IMG/VR virus record: IMGVR_UViG_3300011430_000027
Span: 1 to 35,740 of that record
Length of the DNA stretch: 35,740 nucleotides
Reading direction: 5' to 3' (one strand)
Source: a virus
Shown here piece after piece: positions 12,745 through 20,491 of the stretch. The notes beneath the pieces were generated by a model, which was given only the letters and a program-made list of their open reading frames with translations, was not told the DNA's origin and did not search any database. Numbering within the stretch: position 1 is the stretch's first letter; each line of letters opens with the position of its first letter. The translations under genes were made by a program, and so were the position numbers.

Positions 12745-13969
12745 AGCTATCTCCAATTGACTCATCTGACACAACTTCATACTTCAAGATGTCTTGGTAT
12801 GCACCATTGACAGCTCTGGTAAGCTCGGTACGCTCGATGTTCAAGTGCTCGACAGGCACTTGAACGACGACTTGGTCATGCACAGACAGCACGAGCTCAC
12901 CATGTATGGTATTCTCGGCATACTGGTACATAGCCTGCTTGGTCTGGTCTGCAGCGGAGCCTTGGATCTTATAGTTGAGCAGCTTGTACTCAAACGTCCG
13001 CAGCCGCCCATCGATCACCTTGGGCTGCTCGACATGATACCGACGACCTGCGAGTGTCTCGATAGGGATGTGGGCCCTGGCATTGTCGTTCAGATGCCGT
13101 TGGAAGGTCTTGATGTCAGGGAAGACTTCGAGATACTTCTTCTTGATGGACTCAGCCTTGGCATAGGTGATCTCAAGTTGCTCTGCGATCCTCGCTGCTC
13201 CTGCCCCATAGATGATAGCAAAGGCAAGGGTCTTGGCCTCTTTCCGTGTGATGCCTGCAAGGTCAGCTGCAAGCTGGTGTGGGTCGGTGTACGGATTGTC
13301 CTGCAAGGCCTTGAGTAGCCGGCCACCTGCGAAGTGGGCGAGCAATCTGAACTCTTGCGCGGCATAGTCCCGAGAAACGAACATGCACCCAGGGCGTGGC
13401 ACGATGTACTTGCGGCAGTTCGGTAACTCGAACGGCATGATGAACCCGATTTTGGCGAGCTGACCCTTCAGCTTCTCGAACTCCGACGGGATGTTCTGCA
13501 TATTCGGGGAGCTTGAGATTCTGCCAGTCCTGGCCCCCACTTCGTCGTAGTTCCGAATCTGGTTGAACCGGACATACAGCTTCCCGTAGCGCTCGGCTTG
13601 CTCATGCCAGGGCATCAAGAACGTGCGGATGCATGTGGCCAACGCACCACGCATGAGGAGATGGCCGAGAAGCTCTTTGTCTTCTATGGCGTCTATGAGC
13701 GACGACTTGCTCGTTGACCGCTTCCCTGTGGGGGTCTGAGCAAAGCCAGACGACAAACCTGCCGCTTCGATGGCATCTGCGAGTGAGGCGTTGGAGTCCA
13801 CTTCGACTTGACGACCGAGCTTTTTGCAGATGGCATCATCAAGCCAAAGCAGATGCATCTTCGATTGCTCGAGGTCTCGCTTCAGCTCTTTGGTGGCGAG
13901 ATGAACACCACGGCGCTCCATGGCCATGATGTGGGGCATCAAAGCCATTTCAGAATGGTAGGCGCTCAT
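12731..13969 (-). CDS. Family A DNA polymerase, polymerase domain only, 412 aa
   Basis: Replicative polymerase of the Pol I family without exonuclease domains. Motifs: ARTGRISSSPNMQNIP (146-161), motif A SRDYAAQEFRLLAHF (Asp201, Glu206), motif B TRKEAKTLAFAIIYG (Arg242, Lys246, Phe250, Tyr254) and motif C SVHDQVVVQ (His364, Asp365, Gln366). Motif C has HDQ where E. coli Pol I has HDE; the second carboxylate is not strictly essential in Pol I, but the change is notable. Phe250 at the sugar-selecting position is the Pol I-like form. Its start overlaps the exonuclease stop by four bases (ATGA), so the two halves of a Klenow-like enzyme are made as separate, coupled chains. Confidence 0.92.
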   Translation of the reverse strand: MSAYHSEMALMPHIMAMERRGVHLATKELKRDLEQSKMHLLWLDDAICKKLGRQVEVDSNASLADAIEAAGLSSGFAQTPTGKRSTSKSSLIDAIEDKELLGHLLMRGALATCIRTFLMPWHEQAERYGKLYVRFNQIRNYDEVGARTGRISSSPNMQNIPSEFEKLKGQLAKIGFIMPFELPNCRKYIVPRPGCMFVSRDYAAQEFRLLAHFAGGRLLKALQDNPYTDPHQLAADLAGITRKEAKTLAFAIIYGAGAARIAEQLEITYAKAESIKKKYLEVFPDIKTFQRHLNDNARAHIPIETLAGRRYHVEQPKVIDGRLRTFEYKLLNYKIQGSAADQTKQAMYQYAENTIHGELVLSVHDQVVVQVPVEHLNIERTELTRAVNGAYQDILKYEVVSDESIGDSYATV

Positions 13970-14514
13970 TTCATAACTCCCTTGAAGAGGTGGTACAGAC
14001 CGAGTGTCTTGCGCACGTCACCAATGGCATATGGTGCAACGAGCTGCGCCGGTGCCTTACTGATGAAGGCGCCCCAGTCTTTCTGATTGGAACGGACAAT
14101 GCCGTGGCGGCAGAGCCATGCCTTGACTGCATCCTGTTCGTCAGGCGGCTCGCCAAGGTACTTCTCAGCCAACGGCTTGAGCGACAGCTCCCCATATGGG
14201 TCTTTGAGGAATGCCATCAGCATCGTGTCATGACAACGCTTCCATGGAACAAGAATGTCCATCTGCTCCTCGAAGACAGCAATGTCAAAGGGCGCATTGT
14301 GGAACACGAACTCGTTGTCTGGATTGGCAAACAGCTTGCTGATGTACGTTGCCACAGCCTGTTGCGTGGTGCCGTTGCCTGTGGGATGGCCCCACGAATA
14401 GTAAGCACCTTTGGGATATTTGTCTACCCAGACGGCCAAACCAACGGGCTTTGGAGGGTAGTCAGGCCGAGGCGCGATGCCCTCAGTCTCAAAGTCTAGT
14501 GCGATGAGTGACAT
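13966..14514 (-). CDS. DEDDy 3'-5' exonuclease, proofreading partner of the polymerase, 182 aa
   Basis: DnaQ/Pol I-type exonuclease. Motif I is ALDFET (Asp7, Glu9), motif II FVFHNAPFDIAVFE (Asp77), motif III APYAIGDVRKTLGLY (Tyr162, Asp166): a complete DEDDy set. Its length fits a bare exonuclease domain. The next gene, joined by an ATGA overlap, is the polymerase domain, so together they correspond to the exo-plus-pol part of Pol I. ATG at 14514 has a weak AGGC upstream. The gene lies directly after an intrinsic terminator, so it is probably expressed by partial read-through. Confidence 0.9.
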   Translation of the reverse strand: MSLIALDFETEGIAPRPDYPPKPVGLAVWVDKYPKGAYYSWGHPTGNGTTQQAVATYISKLFANPDNEFVFHNAPFDIAVFEEQMDILVPWKRCHDTMLMAFLKDPYGELSLKPLAEKYLGEPPDEQDAVKAWLCRHGIVRSNQKDWGAFISKAPAQLVAPYAIGDVRKTLGLYHLFKGVMK

Positions 14515-14532
14515 GTTGTTGCCTGTTTTGAA

Positions 14533-14567
14533 GTAAAAAAGCCCACCAATGAATGAACATTGGTGGG
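14533..14567 (-). terminator. Minus-strand intrinsic terminator before exonuclease/polymerase
   Basis: On the minus strand CCCACCAATG (14567-14558) pairs with CATTGGTGGG (14551-14542) across a 6-base loop, followed by CTTTTTTACTTC. It lies between the ssDNA-binding candidate (stop at 14610) and the exonuclease start at 14514, with no promoter seen after it. Confidence 0.8.
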
Positions 14568-14609
14568 TAAGCTAGGCCGGAAATGGTCGAAACAGCCTAG
14601 AGGAGGAGG

Positions 14610-15275
14610 TCAGTTGTCCAGATTCGGATACGGCTGCATGGCGATTTCCATAGCCTTGTCCGTCTTGTCGAGCAGGTCCACCATGTTGATGTCTGCCGAC
14701 AGCTCCTTGAGCGTCAAGTGGACCTTGAAGAAGGTCTTGGCATCCTCCACCGAGCTAAGCTCCGTGATGAACTCGCCGCTCATCTTCTGTGCCTGCGCAC
14801 AGCGAGAGGTGAACGAGAGGACATTGGCCAGACTGGTCACAGGCACCTTCGCCGTGTACATGGGGGCGGTCTTGAGAGGAACCGCCGCTGGGACCACGAT
14901 GAGTCGTGCGCCTTCGCGGCAGGCCTTGCCACGGCCACGCTTGCCTGTCCCCCACTTGTTGTTGGGGCAGTCACTGCAGTGGGTGGCTTGGATGTCTGCC
15001 GCCTCGGGATGTGGCTCGTCGCTGTTGAGCGAGTAGCAGTTCGGCACCTGCGTCTCGTTGGCGTCGTAGTCGCCCTCGTAGTAGGTGCGCTCGGGAATGG
15101 CAACCAGCACTCGTACGAGCGCCTTGTTCTCGGGCACCGGGATGCCGTCGACCTTCATGTTGCCGTTCTTGAAGGAGATGAAGGCGCCGGTGGACCGCAT
15201 CCCCGTCGCTGCTTCCTGCTGCTTCGCGAGTTGCTGGGCAATCCGTTCTTGCACAGTTGTCACTTCATTGCTCAT
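14610..15275 (-). CDS. Cys-rich phage protein, ssDNA-binding candidate, 221 aa
   Basis: ATG at 15275 with GAGGTAG upstream. The centre (~80-125) has NCYSLNSDEPHPEA, then CSDCPNNKWGTGKRGRGKAC, a CxxC...C arrangement likely to bind zinc with the earlier Cys, followed by REGARLIVVP. I recall this 'C-S...C..CP.N.WG...GKGKAC...RRL.V' module from phage replication clusters, where it is sometimes labelled an ssDNA-binding protein. The C-terminus is acidic-ended (PYPNLDN), as in many SSBs but without aromatic richness. Position upstream of the exonuclease/polymerase supports a replication role. The biochemical function is an inference. Confidence 0.6.
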   Translation of the reverse strand: MSNEVTTVQERIAQQLAKQQEAATGMRSTGAFISFKNGNMKVDGIPVPENKALVRVLVAIPERTYYEGDYDANETQVPNCYSLNSDEPHPEAADIQATHCSDCPNNKWGTGKRGRGKACREGARLIVVPAAVPLKTAPMYTAKVPVTSLANVLSFTSRCAQAQKMSGEFITELSSVEDAKTFFKVHLTLKELSADINMVDLLDKTDKAMEIAMQPYPNLDN

Positions 15276-15278
15276 GAT

Positions 15279-15653
15279 CTACCTCGTTGACTTCGTCAAT
15301 GAAAGATCCGTGACCATCGCTGCCGATGTTCCCGGTACTAGCATCTCAGCTTCGAGCAGCTCGCGCCACGCGGGGGCAGAGATTCTTTTCTGGACAAGCT
15401 CGAAGCTGCCAGTCTTGGTGATGTAGTCCCAGACCTTGTCCCAGTCTTCGACCACAGGTTCCTTGGTGTGCTTGATGCCACACGTTGCCATCAGGCCAGA
15501 CGCCTTAGCAAGGCCAGCCTCTTGGAGCAAGTCAAGGATGTTTGACCGCATGACGGTCTCCTCTGCCTTGCAAGCGTCCACCTTCTTCTGCAGATCGAGA
15601 CGCAATGCTCTTAGGGCATAGAGCTCGTCGATCTTAGTCCCCAAATCGCTCAT
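15279..15653 (-). CDS. Conserved phage protein with N-terminal coiled coil, 124 aa
   Basis: ATG at 15653 (GGAGG 7 bases upstream) is chosen; the frame is open further but with Arg/Ser-rich nonsense. Residues 1-45 form a heptad-like helix (LGTKIDELYALRALRLDLQKKVDACKAEE). Then comes LLQEAGLAKASGLMATCGIKHTKEPVVEDWDKVWDYI and a C-terminal RISAPAWRELLEAEMLVPGT. I believe similar proteins occur beside the Cys-rich protein in other phages, but no activity is known to me. It overlaps the preceding gene by 20 bases and lies three bases before the next, in a replication operon behind promoter P3. Confidence 0.55.
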   Translation of the reverse strand: MSDLGTKIDELYALRALRLDLQKKVDACKAEETVMRSNILDLLQEAGLAKASGLMATCGIKHTKEPVVEDWDKVWDYITKTGSFELVQKRISAPAWRELLEAEMLVPGTSAAMVTDLSLTKSTR

Positions 15654-15861
15654 GTGGCACCTCCTCGATTCGCAAGTCGAAGACCGACGGGTAGTACTCA
15701 TGTACCGCACGAGTCTCCACGTTCCGTACTCGGACGCGGCCGGTGGAGGGGGGCTGCCTCACCTGGAAATCGACCAGTTCATAGATCTGGCCGTCTCGAA
15801 TGAGCCGCATCCCTGGCTTGACTTCCGCACCTGAGGCATTTTCAACAAGTTTGTGTCGCAT
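15634..15861 (-). CDS. Small beta-rich protein, 75 aa
   Basis: ATG at 15861 with AAGGATC upstream. The first gene behind promoter P3, with a leader of about 25 bases. The sequence EVKPGMRLIRDGQIYELVDFQV...GRVRVRNVET suggests a small SH3/KOW-like beta barrel, a fold common in nucleic-acid-binding proteins; this is a guess from the strand pattern. No catalytic residues visible. Overlaps the coiled-coil gene by 20 bases. Confidence 0.5.
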   Translation of the reverse strand: MRHKLVENASGAEVKPGMRLIRDGQIYELVDFQVRQPPSTGRVRVRNVETRAVHEYYPSVFDLRIEEVPHERFGD

Positions 15862-15886
15862 GGATTGATCCTTGAGTTGCCACTAG

Positions 15887-15948
15887 AATACTTATTGTAT
15901 CACTTCAAGATACTCCAAGTAAACGATTGTTACGAATTATTACAAATC
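15887..15948 (-). promoter_or_regulatory. Sigma70 promoter P3 inside the replication block
   Basis: Minus strand: -35 TTTACT (15923-15918), 18-bp spacer, -10 TACAAT (15899-15894). GTAACA (15932-15927) abuts the -35 region and a GTAATA copy lies exactly 10 bp upstream (15942-15937), overlapping the ligase stop. It shares CGTAACAATCGTTTACTTGG with the other phage promoters at 18 or more positions. Confidence 0.75.
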
Positions 15949-16812
15949 TATGGGATCACGAAAGCCTTGGAACGTACAGAACCGAGGCACGTTGACCGTC
16001 CCGTAGTCGAAGGCCTTGTACTTGGCGTATTTGCCGATGATCTTGTGCGGGTTCTTGAAGTAATGCGCCCGCTCATCATGGGTCATACGACCAGGTGAGA
16101 TGTTGATGTGCTTGTTTGTGACCATGTCAATGGCCAGGATGGTACCCACCATCTCAGTCTCGATCATGTTCTTCTTGTGGGTAGACCGCTCGATCTCCCC
16201 CGCCGCGTTGCGAGTAGCAGGGTTCTCGTTCCTCACACCTGCAGTGATGCCGATGATCTTGGCCTCACCATCGGTAAACCGCTTGAGCTTCCAGAGTAGC
16301 CCCTCGTTGCAGGTGGAGCGCCCCATCTTGTAGTGGCCGTGTGGCGCACGTAGCATGACACCCTCATAGCCCATCTTCACATACTTGGACTCGAGTGTCA
16401 TCAGTTGCTCTACTGTATGCACCAGGGTGTGGGGGACAATCTCAAGATAGTCATGTGGGATGAGCCCCTCCAATGACATGAACCTAGCTGCAAATGTCTC
16501 GGCCGGGCTGTTGAAGTTGTCGAACAAATACAACTTGAAGTTCGGGGTGCCTTCGATGGTCGTGACACCAGACGAGGTCTTGTTGAACACCTTCACGTCT
16601 GTGGGCGACCCAACGATGAGTTCACCGTCCAACCCATTGGGCACCTTGCTGAGGACGTTGCGGATGAACTTGTTCGGTATGGGCTTGAGGTTCTTGCTGA
16701 CTGGCTGCCCCTCCCATGTCAGACAGCGGAAGCCATCTAACTTAGGGGAGAGGTAGATGGGGAACTTAACCATTTTGAAGTCATCAAGGGTTGCCGCCTT
16801 CATGGGTTTCAT
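15940..16812 (-). CDS. ATP-dependent DNA ligase, 290 aa
   Basis: Seals nicks in DNA using ATP. Nucleotidyltransferase motifs are intact: motif I LSPKLDGFRC (Lys24 is the AMP-accepting lysine), motif III NGLDGELIVG (Glu64), motif IIIa KLYLFDNF, motif IV GYEGVMLRA (Glu150) and motif V LLWKLKRF (Lys175, Lys177). The C-terminal ~90 residues form a short OB domain, so this is a small T7/Chlorella-type ligase of two domains. ATG at 16812 has AAAGGA upstream and overlaps the primase-helicase stop by four bases. Promoter P3 is embedded in its 3' end. Confidence 0.93.
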   Translation of the reverse strand: MKPMKAATLDDFKMVKFPIYLSPKLDGFRCLTWEGQPVSKNLKPIPNKFIRNVLSKVPNGLDGELIVGSPTDVKVFNKTSSGVTTIEGTPNFKLYLFDNFNSPAETFAARFMSLEGLIPHDYLEIVPHTLVHTVEQLMTLESKYVKMGYEGVMLRAPHGHYKMGRSTCNEGLLWKLKRFTDGEAKIIGITAGVRNENPATRNAAGEIERSTHKKNMIETEMVGTILAIDMVTNKHINISPGRMTHDERAHYFKNPHKIIGKYAKYKAFDYGTVNVPRFCTFQGFRDPIDL

Positions 16813-18887
16813 GTTTGTCCTTTCTTTCGTACATAATATCCTCCAGGCGGGAAGGACGACCGTGGATGACCTAATGCATTGGTGAACATGTATTTCACTT
16901 GTTCATTAGGCCATATGAAAATATTTGGGTATGGTCTTGAGCTATATCCAGTTGGAGTTTCATGAAGCTCATACGGGAATGTGGAGCTCTCTTTGCAGCG
17001 CTTCAAGATGTCCCCCATTGCACCATATGCAAGACTATAGTCAAGAGTCTTGAGATAGGCTGTGAAGGCCTTACGAGTAATGTATTGCCAGCCATTTACA
17101 TGCGGAAGGACCTCGAGCTCTAACAATTCGAGCAATGCATCTTCAACGTCTTTGTACGAGTTCTGCTTGGTGTTGCCCAGGTTCATCAGCACCCGTGGGT
17201 CTGTCACATGCTCATACGTCTCTGTGATCGAGGGCGGCAAGATGCTCCGCACCTCTTCGAGATCGAGCACCGGCTCCCACCACTCTGTCGCCTCGAGCTC
17301 AGCCCGTCGCGCTACGACCTCAGCTAGTAGCTGGTCACGTAGCTCGATCGTAAGCGGGAGGGGAATTGCCTCAGCATGGATGATGGCATACCGCCTCGCA
17401 CCTGTCGGGTCAGACAAGAACCCAGAGTTGTTGGTGGAGGAGACATTGATGAAGTGCCGATCGATGCTCACAGGCTCTGTGGCATAGGGCTTGCGCACTG
17501 TGTCCACTGTCTGTGACAGGAACCCCTTGAAGTGCTCTGCTGTCTCGCGGCGGGAGTTGAAGACGATGCCCTCGCTAAAGTCCATGATCACCGCACGCAC
17601 TGCGTTGAGATAGACGTCCTTGTTGCGCGATGGGTCTGGGACCTCAGTTGCTAGCGCATAGAACTTATATGGGCCGAACTGACTGAGCGTCTCGAAGAAC
17701 GTGGTCTTTCCGATCCCCTGCTTGCCCACAATGACTGTGATGATGTCTGTCTTGACACCAGGGTTGATGATGCGGAAGGCCAACGAGGTGAACAGGAACT
17801 TGACCGTTGCTGCGGTGCTCTTGGGCATGCCGGTCTTGAAGAACGTGGCACCAAATGAGTCAAGTCGTGGCACCTTGTCCCACTCTATGTCCATGACATA
17901 GTCTTTAACAAAGTCGCTCCGCACCTTACCAATTATTAGCCCCACCGCCTCTGTGATCGTCCTGCCTAGCGTCGGCTGGTCGATCAGCATAGTGTCACGC
18001 ACCAATGTGAGGGCATCCAGCTTCAGCATGTCCTTGGTGGCAGGCCGCCCGTCGCGCATAAGCCCTAGGCGCCTGTCATTGGTCCATGGCCCCTCATCGA
18101 ACAGGACATGGGAGAGCAATTTGGAGAAGTTCAGCTCATTGTAGGTGATCTTACCCTCAAAGTTCTTCCTGACTCCGGCCGCCTCCCACACTGCGTCGTG
18201 TGCTACTGGCAGCTTGGAGAAGTCGATATGAATGAGGTCATGCAGCTCACCCTCTGGACAGTCGACGAGCCAGTCGTCCAGGCCATTGGCTACGGGAGGG
18301 CGCATGACCTGCAGCTGGACTTTGTGCTTGTCCAGCACGCCCTTGAGGTTCCTTGCAGCAGATGCGACGTTCGGTTTGGACTCAATGTCTGAGTCGAACA
18401 CTACCCGTAGCTCGCTCCCCTCTTGCAGGACAGCTGCTAGCTCTGGTAGTAGCTCTCGCTCCGCATCGGGGGAGCCACGCTTGAGGAGGGCATTATGGGC
18501 GCCACCCATGCCGAACACGGGGAGGTGAGGCCACTGCTTGTGGAACTTAGCCGCCTTCTTCTCTCCCTCGATGAGGTATATGGGGCTTCGCCCTTTGTAG
18601 TCGTCCAATCTGACGTCTTTGGGCCACCACAAGGCGACCTTACCAGGTGGGCCTTTGTACTTGGGGGTGTCCTCTGTTACCTCTTTGACATCGTACCTGA
18701 TCCTGAACATCCCCGCAGCGGGGTACCAGATGATGTACGATGCGGTCTGAGAAAGCGGGTTGTATTCGCTTGGCTCTACATGCAGGTCCATGGGGGAGAG
18801 GCCTGATCGAGCTAGGTCCGCCCACATGAATTTGATTGACTCCGGTGCATTGGTGACCTTTGGTACAGCATAGAGGTTTCTTGTCAT
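16809..18887 (-). CDS. TOPRIM-SF3 primase-helicase (VapE-like), 692 aa
   Basis: N-terminal half: IYLIEGEKKAAKF (Glu108) and LRVVFDSDIESK (Asp165, Asp167) are the two TOPRIM signatures, of the kind seen in DUF3854-type phage primases. C-terminal half: VIVGKQGIGKTTFFETL (Walker A, ~388-396), RAVIMDFSEG (Walker B, Asp436) and FINVSSTNNSGFLSD...GARRY (sensor and arginine finger region), typical of virulence-associated E/SF3 replicative helicases. It should load on and unwind DNA while making primers. ATG at 18887 is chosen over GTG at 18926 because the predicted promoter would start almost on that GTG; neither has a good Shine-Dalgarno. No N-terminal zinc finger is visible. Confidence 0.85.
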   Translation of the reverse strand: MTRNLYAVPKVTNAPESIKFMWADLARSGLSPMDLHVEPSEYNPLSQTASYIIWYPAAGMFRIRYDVKEVTEDTPKYKGPPGKVALWWPKDVRLDDYKGRSPIYLIEGEKKAAKFHKQWPHLPVFGMGGAHNALLKRGSPDAERELLPELAAVLQEGSELRVVFDSDIESKPNVASAARNLKGVLDKHKVQLQVMRPPVANGLDDWLVDCPEGELHDLIHIDFSKLPVAHDAVWEAAGVRKNFEGKITYNELNFSKLLSHVLFDEGPWTNDRRLGLMRDGRPATKDMLKLDALTLVRDTMLIDQPTLGRTITEAVGLIIGKVRSDFVKDYVMDIEWDKVPRLDSFGATFFKTGMPKSTAATVKFLFTSLAFRIINPGVKTDIITVIVGKQGIGKTTFFETLSQFGPYKFYALATEVPDPSRNKDVYLNAVRAVIMDFSEGIVFNSRRETAEHFKGFLSQTVDTVRKPYATEPVSIDRHFINVSSTNNSGFLSDPTGARRYAIIHAEAIPLPLTIELRDQLLAEVVARRAELEATEWWEPVLDLEEVRSILPPSITETYEHVTDPRVLMNLGNTKQNSYKDVEDALLELLELEVLPHVNGWQYITRKAFTAYLKTLDYSLAYGAMGDILKRCKESSTFPYELHETPTGYSSRPYPNIFIWPNEQVKYMFTNALGHPRSSFPPGGYYVRKKGQT

Positions 18888-18915
18888 GGCAGTTACCAAT
18901 GAATTTGGGGCCACG

Positions 18916-18965
18916 TGCGTGCGCACGCAGGTGTATATTATACACCAAATTAACCCCTAAACGAA
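18916..18965 (-). promoter_or_regulatory. Possible promoter upstream of primase-helicase, with dyads
   Basis: A minus-strand TATAAT at 18942-18937 sits in a dyad (GGTGTATA/TATACACC, 18930-18946). Downstream is a perfect 14-bp palindrome TGCGTGCGCACGCA (18916-18929). No good -35 is visible 16-18 bp upstream, so the promoter is weak or needs an activator. Confidence 0.4.
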
Positions 18966-19020
18966 ATACTTTTTCGTTATGCTAAAGGTTCCTCAATATA
19001 CACTTAGGAATATATTGAGG
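18960..19020. repeat. Two stem-loops between small gene and primase gene
   Basis: AACGAAA (18960-18966) pairs with TTTCGTT (18972-18978). CCTCAATATA (18991-19000) pairs with TATATTGAGG (19011-19020), a perfect 10-bp stem with a 10-base loop. Neither is followed by a T-tract on the minus strand, so they are not classic terminators; they may be processing sites or operators. Confidence 0.5.
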
Positions 19021-19043
19021 AGCCCTCGTGTGGCCCCTAGGGT

Positions 19044-19223
19044 CTACTTCTTCTTTTTGCTCCCCTGCATCATCCGCTTGGCGGTGGCGTCGAGTCGCTC
19101 TTGGTGGCGACGGGCCGTCTCCATGTCCCGCTTCTTGTAGTACGGCCGCATGCGGGGCGGGAGATGATCGTAGTTGTTCCTCATCTCACGGCGGCGGGCC
19201 TTGGCTTGCTGTGCTGCACTCAT
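19044..19223 (-). CDS. Small, very basic protein, 59 aa
   Basis: ATG at 19223 with GGAG 9 bases upstream. The sequence starts MSAAQQAKARRREMRNNYDH, has a Tyr/Arg/Pro-rich middle (PPRMRPYYKKRDMETARRH) and ends MMQGSKKKK. High Arg/Lys content and helical character suggest nucleic-acid binding, but no family is recognised. It sits ten bases after the stop of the neighbouring 78-aa gene and is the last of the small-gene group before the stem-loops. Confidence 0.6.
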   Translation of the reverse strand: MSAAQQAKARRREMRNNYDHLPPRMRPYYKKRDMETARRHQERLDATAKRMMQGSKKKK

Positions 19224-19232
19224 GTGTTGCTC

Positions 19233-19469
19233 CTAGTAGATGATGACGTATTCCGACTCGTCCTCGCACTTGATCGTCGTGGCATTCGTGGTCATGTAGA
19301 CCTCGGTGGGGCCGACAATGGGTGCGCAAAGGGCCTGGACCTGCTCGTTGGTCTCTGCAGCGTACATAGCCTCAGCAAAGGCCACGTTTGTGGTCACACG
19401 TTGGGCGATGGACATTGCCATGTTCATGATCTCGTAGACCGCAATCTCAGTGTCTTCAAAGTCTCTCAT
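19233..19469 (-). CDS. Hypothetical protein, 78 aa
   Basis: ATG at 19469 with AAGG upstream, overlapping the preceding stop by one base (TAATG). Helical N-terminus (DTEIAVYEIMNMAMSIAQRVTTNVAFAEAMYAAE), then a strand-like C-terminus (TEVYMTTNATTIKCEDESEYVIIY). No motif recognised. Part of a run of small coupled genes transcribed from promoter P4. Confidence 0.5.
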   Translation of the reverse strand: MRDFEDTEIAVYEIMNMAMSIAQRVTTNVAFAEAMYAAETNEQVQALCAPIVGPTEVYMTTNATTIKCEDESEYVIIY

Positions 19470-19669
19470 TAGTGCCTTTGCTGTGGGGGAAGATGCACGT
19501 TCGCTTGGGCTTCGAGTTGCTCGATGCGCCGTTGCTGGTTCTTCAGGATGTCAATGAGTCGGTCCTGGTTCTCGACGAGGTTGGCGATTTGTTCCGTAAG
19601 AGCTTGGACGACCACACGCAAGGTGGGCTCATCCAAAGGCTCCCGGAAGTCTACGACCACTGCTCTCAT
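19469..19669 (-). CDS. Small coiled-coil protein, 66 aa
   Basis: ATG at 19669 with AAGGAG 6 bases upstream. After a short N-terminal segment (MRAVVVDFREPLDEPT) the rest is a long heptad-type helix (LTEQIANLVENQDRLIDILKNQQRRIEQLEAQ), so probably an oligomer. Function unknown. The 40-base gap before it contains a GC-rich hairpin (GGGCGG/CCGCCC, 19684-19702). Confidence 0.5.
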   Translation of the reverse strand: MRAVVVDFREPLDEPTLRVVVQALTEQIANLVENQDRLIDILKNQQRRIEQLEAQANVHLPPQQRH

Positions 19670-19709
19670 AGTGCTCCTTGGTGGGGCGGTGATGAGCCGC
19701 CCGTTGGGC

Positions 19710-20066
19710 TTAGTTGCTCTTGTCCATCGGCATCTCGATCTTGAAGATATCGGGACGCCGCTTGATCCGCTCGATGTCCGCCTTCAGCACCTGGACGAGC
19801 ATCCCCTCCAGCTGCTTGATGGCTCTCAGCAGCTCCTCGAGCTTCGCTTCATGCTTGATGATGACGTTGGCGGCAGCGGAGATGACCTGGTCGTGGCCCT
19901 TCGTGAACTGCATGGGCTCCTTGTCGTCATGTGCTTGTTGCGCCTCACGCTCTTGCTTGGCAATTGCCATGGCCTGGACGAAGGACTTGATGCGAGCCTG
20001 CCGCTCCGGCGGGAGGAGCTCGAGCATGGCTTTGAGATCGGGCGGAATCATGTTCATCATATCCAT
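19710..20066 (-). CDS. Helical hypothetical protein, 118 aa
   Basis: ATG at 20066 with AGGAG upstream. Almost fully helical: DLKAMLELLPPERQARIKSFVQAMAIAKQEREAQQAHDD, then ISAAANVIIKHEAKLEELLRAIKQLEGMLVQVL, with a charged C-terminus. No membrane segment or catalytic motif. Likely a coiled-coil oligomer. It follows the small membrane proteins after an 81-base gap that holds a possible stem-loop (CTTAG.CCC/GGG.CTAAG near 20110-20135). Confidence 0.5.
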   Translation of the reverse strand: MDMMNMIPPDLKAMLELLPPERQARIKSFVQAMAIAKQEREAQQAHDDKEPMQFTKGHDQVISAAANVIIKHEAKLEELLRAIKQLEGMLVQVLKADIERIKRRPDIFKIEMPMDKSN

Positions 20067-20147
20067 TTCTTTCTCCTGTGTGGGGATCGTAGATTATTCT
20101 AGATCCTCCTTCTTAGACCCACTCGTGGGGCCTAAGTGGGAGGGAAC

Positions 20148-20303
20148 TTATTCAAATCTGGCCGAAATGTCATCGATCTTATGACAAATCGGGTCAATCA
20201 CCAACTCATAAAAGGTGATGATGAGGGCTTGTGTGACGTGACCAAGGCCAAACCAAAGTGGGGAGCCGATGACCACCACGATGCCGATAAGTAGGTATTC
20301 CAT
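20148..20303 (-). CDS. Small membrane protein, 51 aa
   Basis: ATG at 20303, five bases downstream of the preceding stop, with AGGAAAG upstream inside the previous gene. The N-terminus is a membrane segment (MEYLLIGIVVVIGSPLWFGL), followed by a less hydrophobic stretch (TQALIITFYELVIDPICH) and a polar tail (KIDDISARFE). Function unknown. It belongs to a row of tiny membrane proteins at the start of the early transcript. Confidence 0.55.
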   Translation of the reverse strand: MEYLLIGIVVVIGSPLWFGLGHVTQALIITFYELVIDPICHKIDDISARFE

Positions 20304-20307
20304 TTGA

Positions 20308-20481
20308 TTACAGCTTTCCTGTGATGAGGTCCCACAACACGTCTAGCGCCACAATGACGAGACAACAACCAAGCCAGATGCCGAAGTGGGCGACAGCATC
20401 TTGAAAATGGGAGCCGACAAAGTGAGCTATGAAGGCTACACCTAGGAACCTTGTGGAATAGTATACGAACTTGTTTTCCAT
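20308..20481 (-). CDS. Small membrane protein, 57 aa
   Basis: ATG at 20481 lacks a clear Shine-Dalgarno but lies 10 bases after a micro-ORF stop, so translational coupling is likely. It starts MENKFVYYSTRFLGVAFIAH; a second membrane segment follows (FGIWLGCCLVIVALDVLW), and the tail is DLITGKL. Two spans with a His/Asp-containing loop (FVGSHFQDAVAHF). Function unknown; possibly an early protein acting on the host envelope. Confidence 0.55.
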   Translation of the reverse strand: MENKFVYYSTRFLGVAFIAHFVGSHFQDAVAHFGIWLGCCLVIVALDVLWDLITGKL

Positions 20482-20491
20482 GTTTGCTTGT

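Noticed and set aside
12052-12810. A 252-codon open frame on the plus strand
   Set aside because: Antisense to the Cas4/RecB-like nuclease with clear active-site and Cys motifs; no ribosome site.
14718-15290. A 190-codon open frame on the plus strand
   Set aside because: Antisense to the Cys-rich ssDNA-binding candidate; no motif or ribosome site.
18960-19020. Stem-loops as an intrinsic terminator before the primase gene
   Set aside because: No T-tract follows either stem on the minus strand, so listed only as stem-loops.
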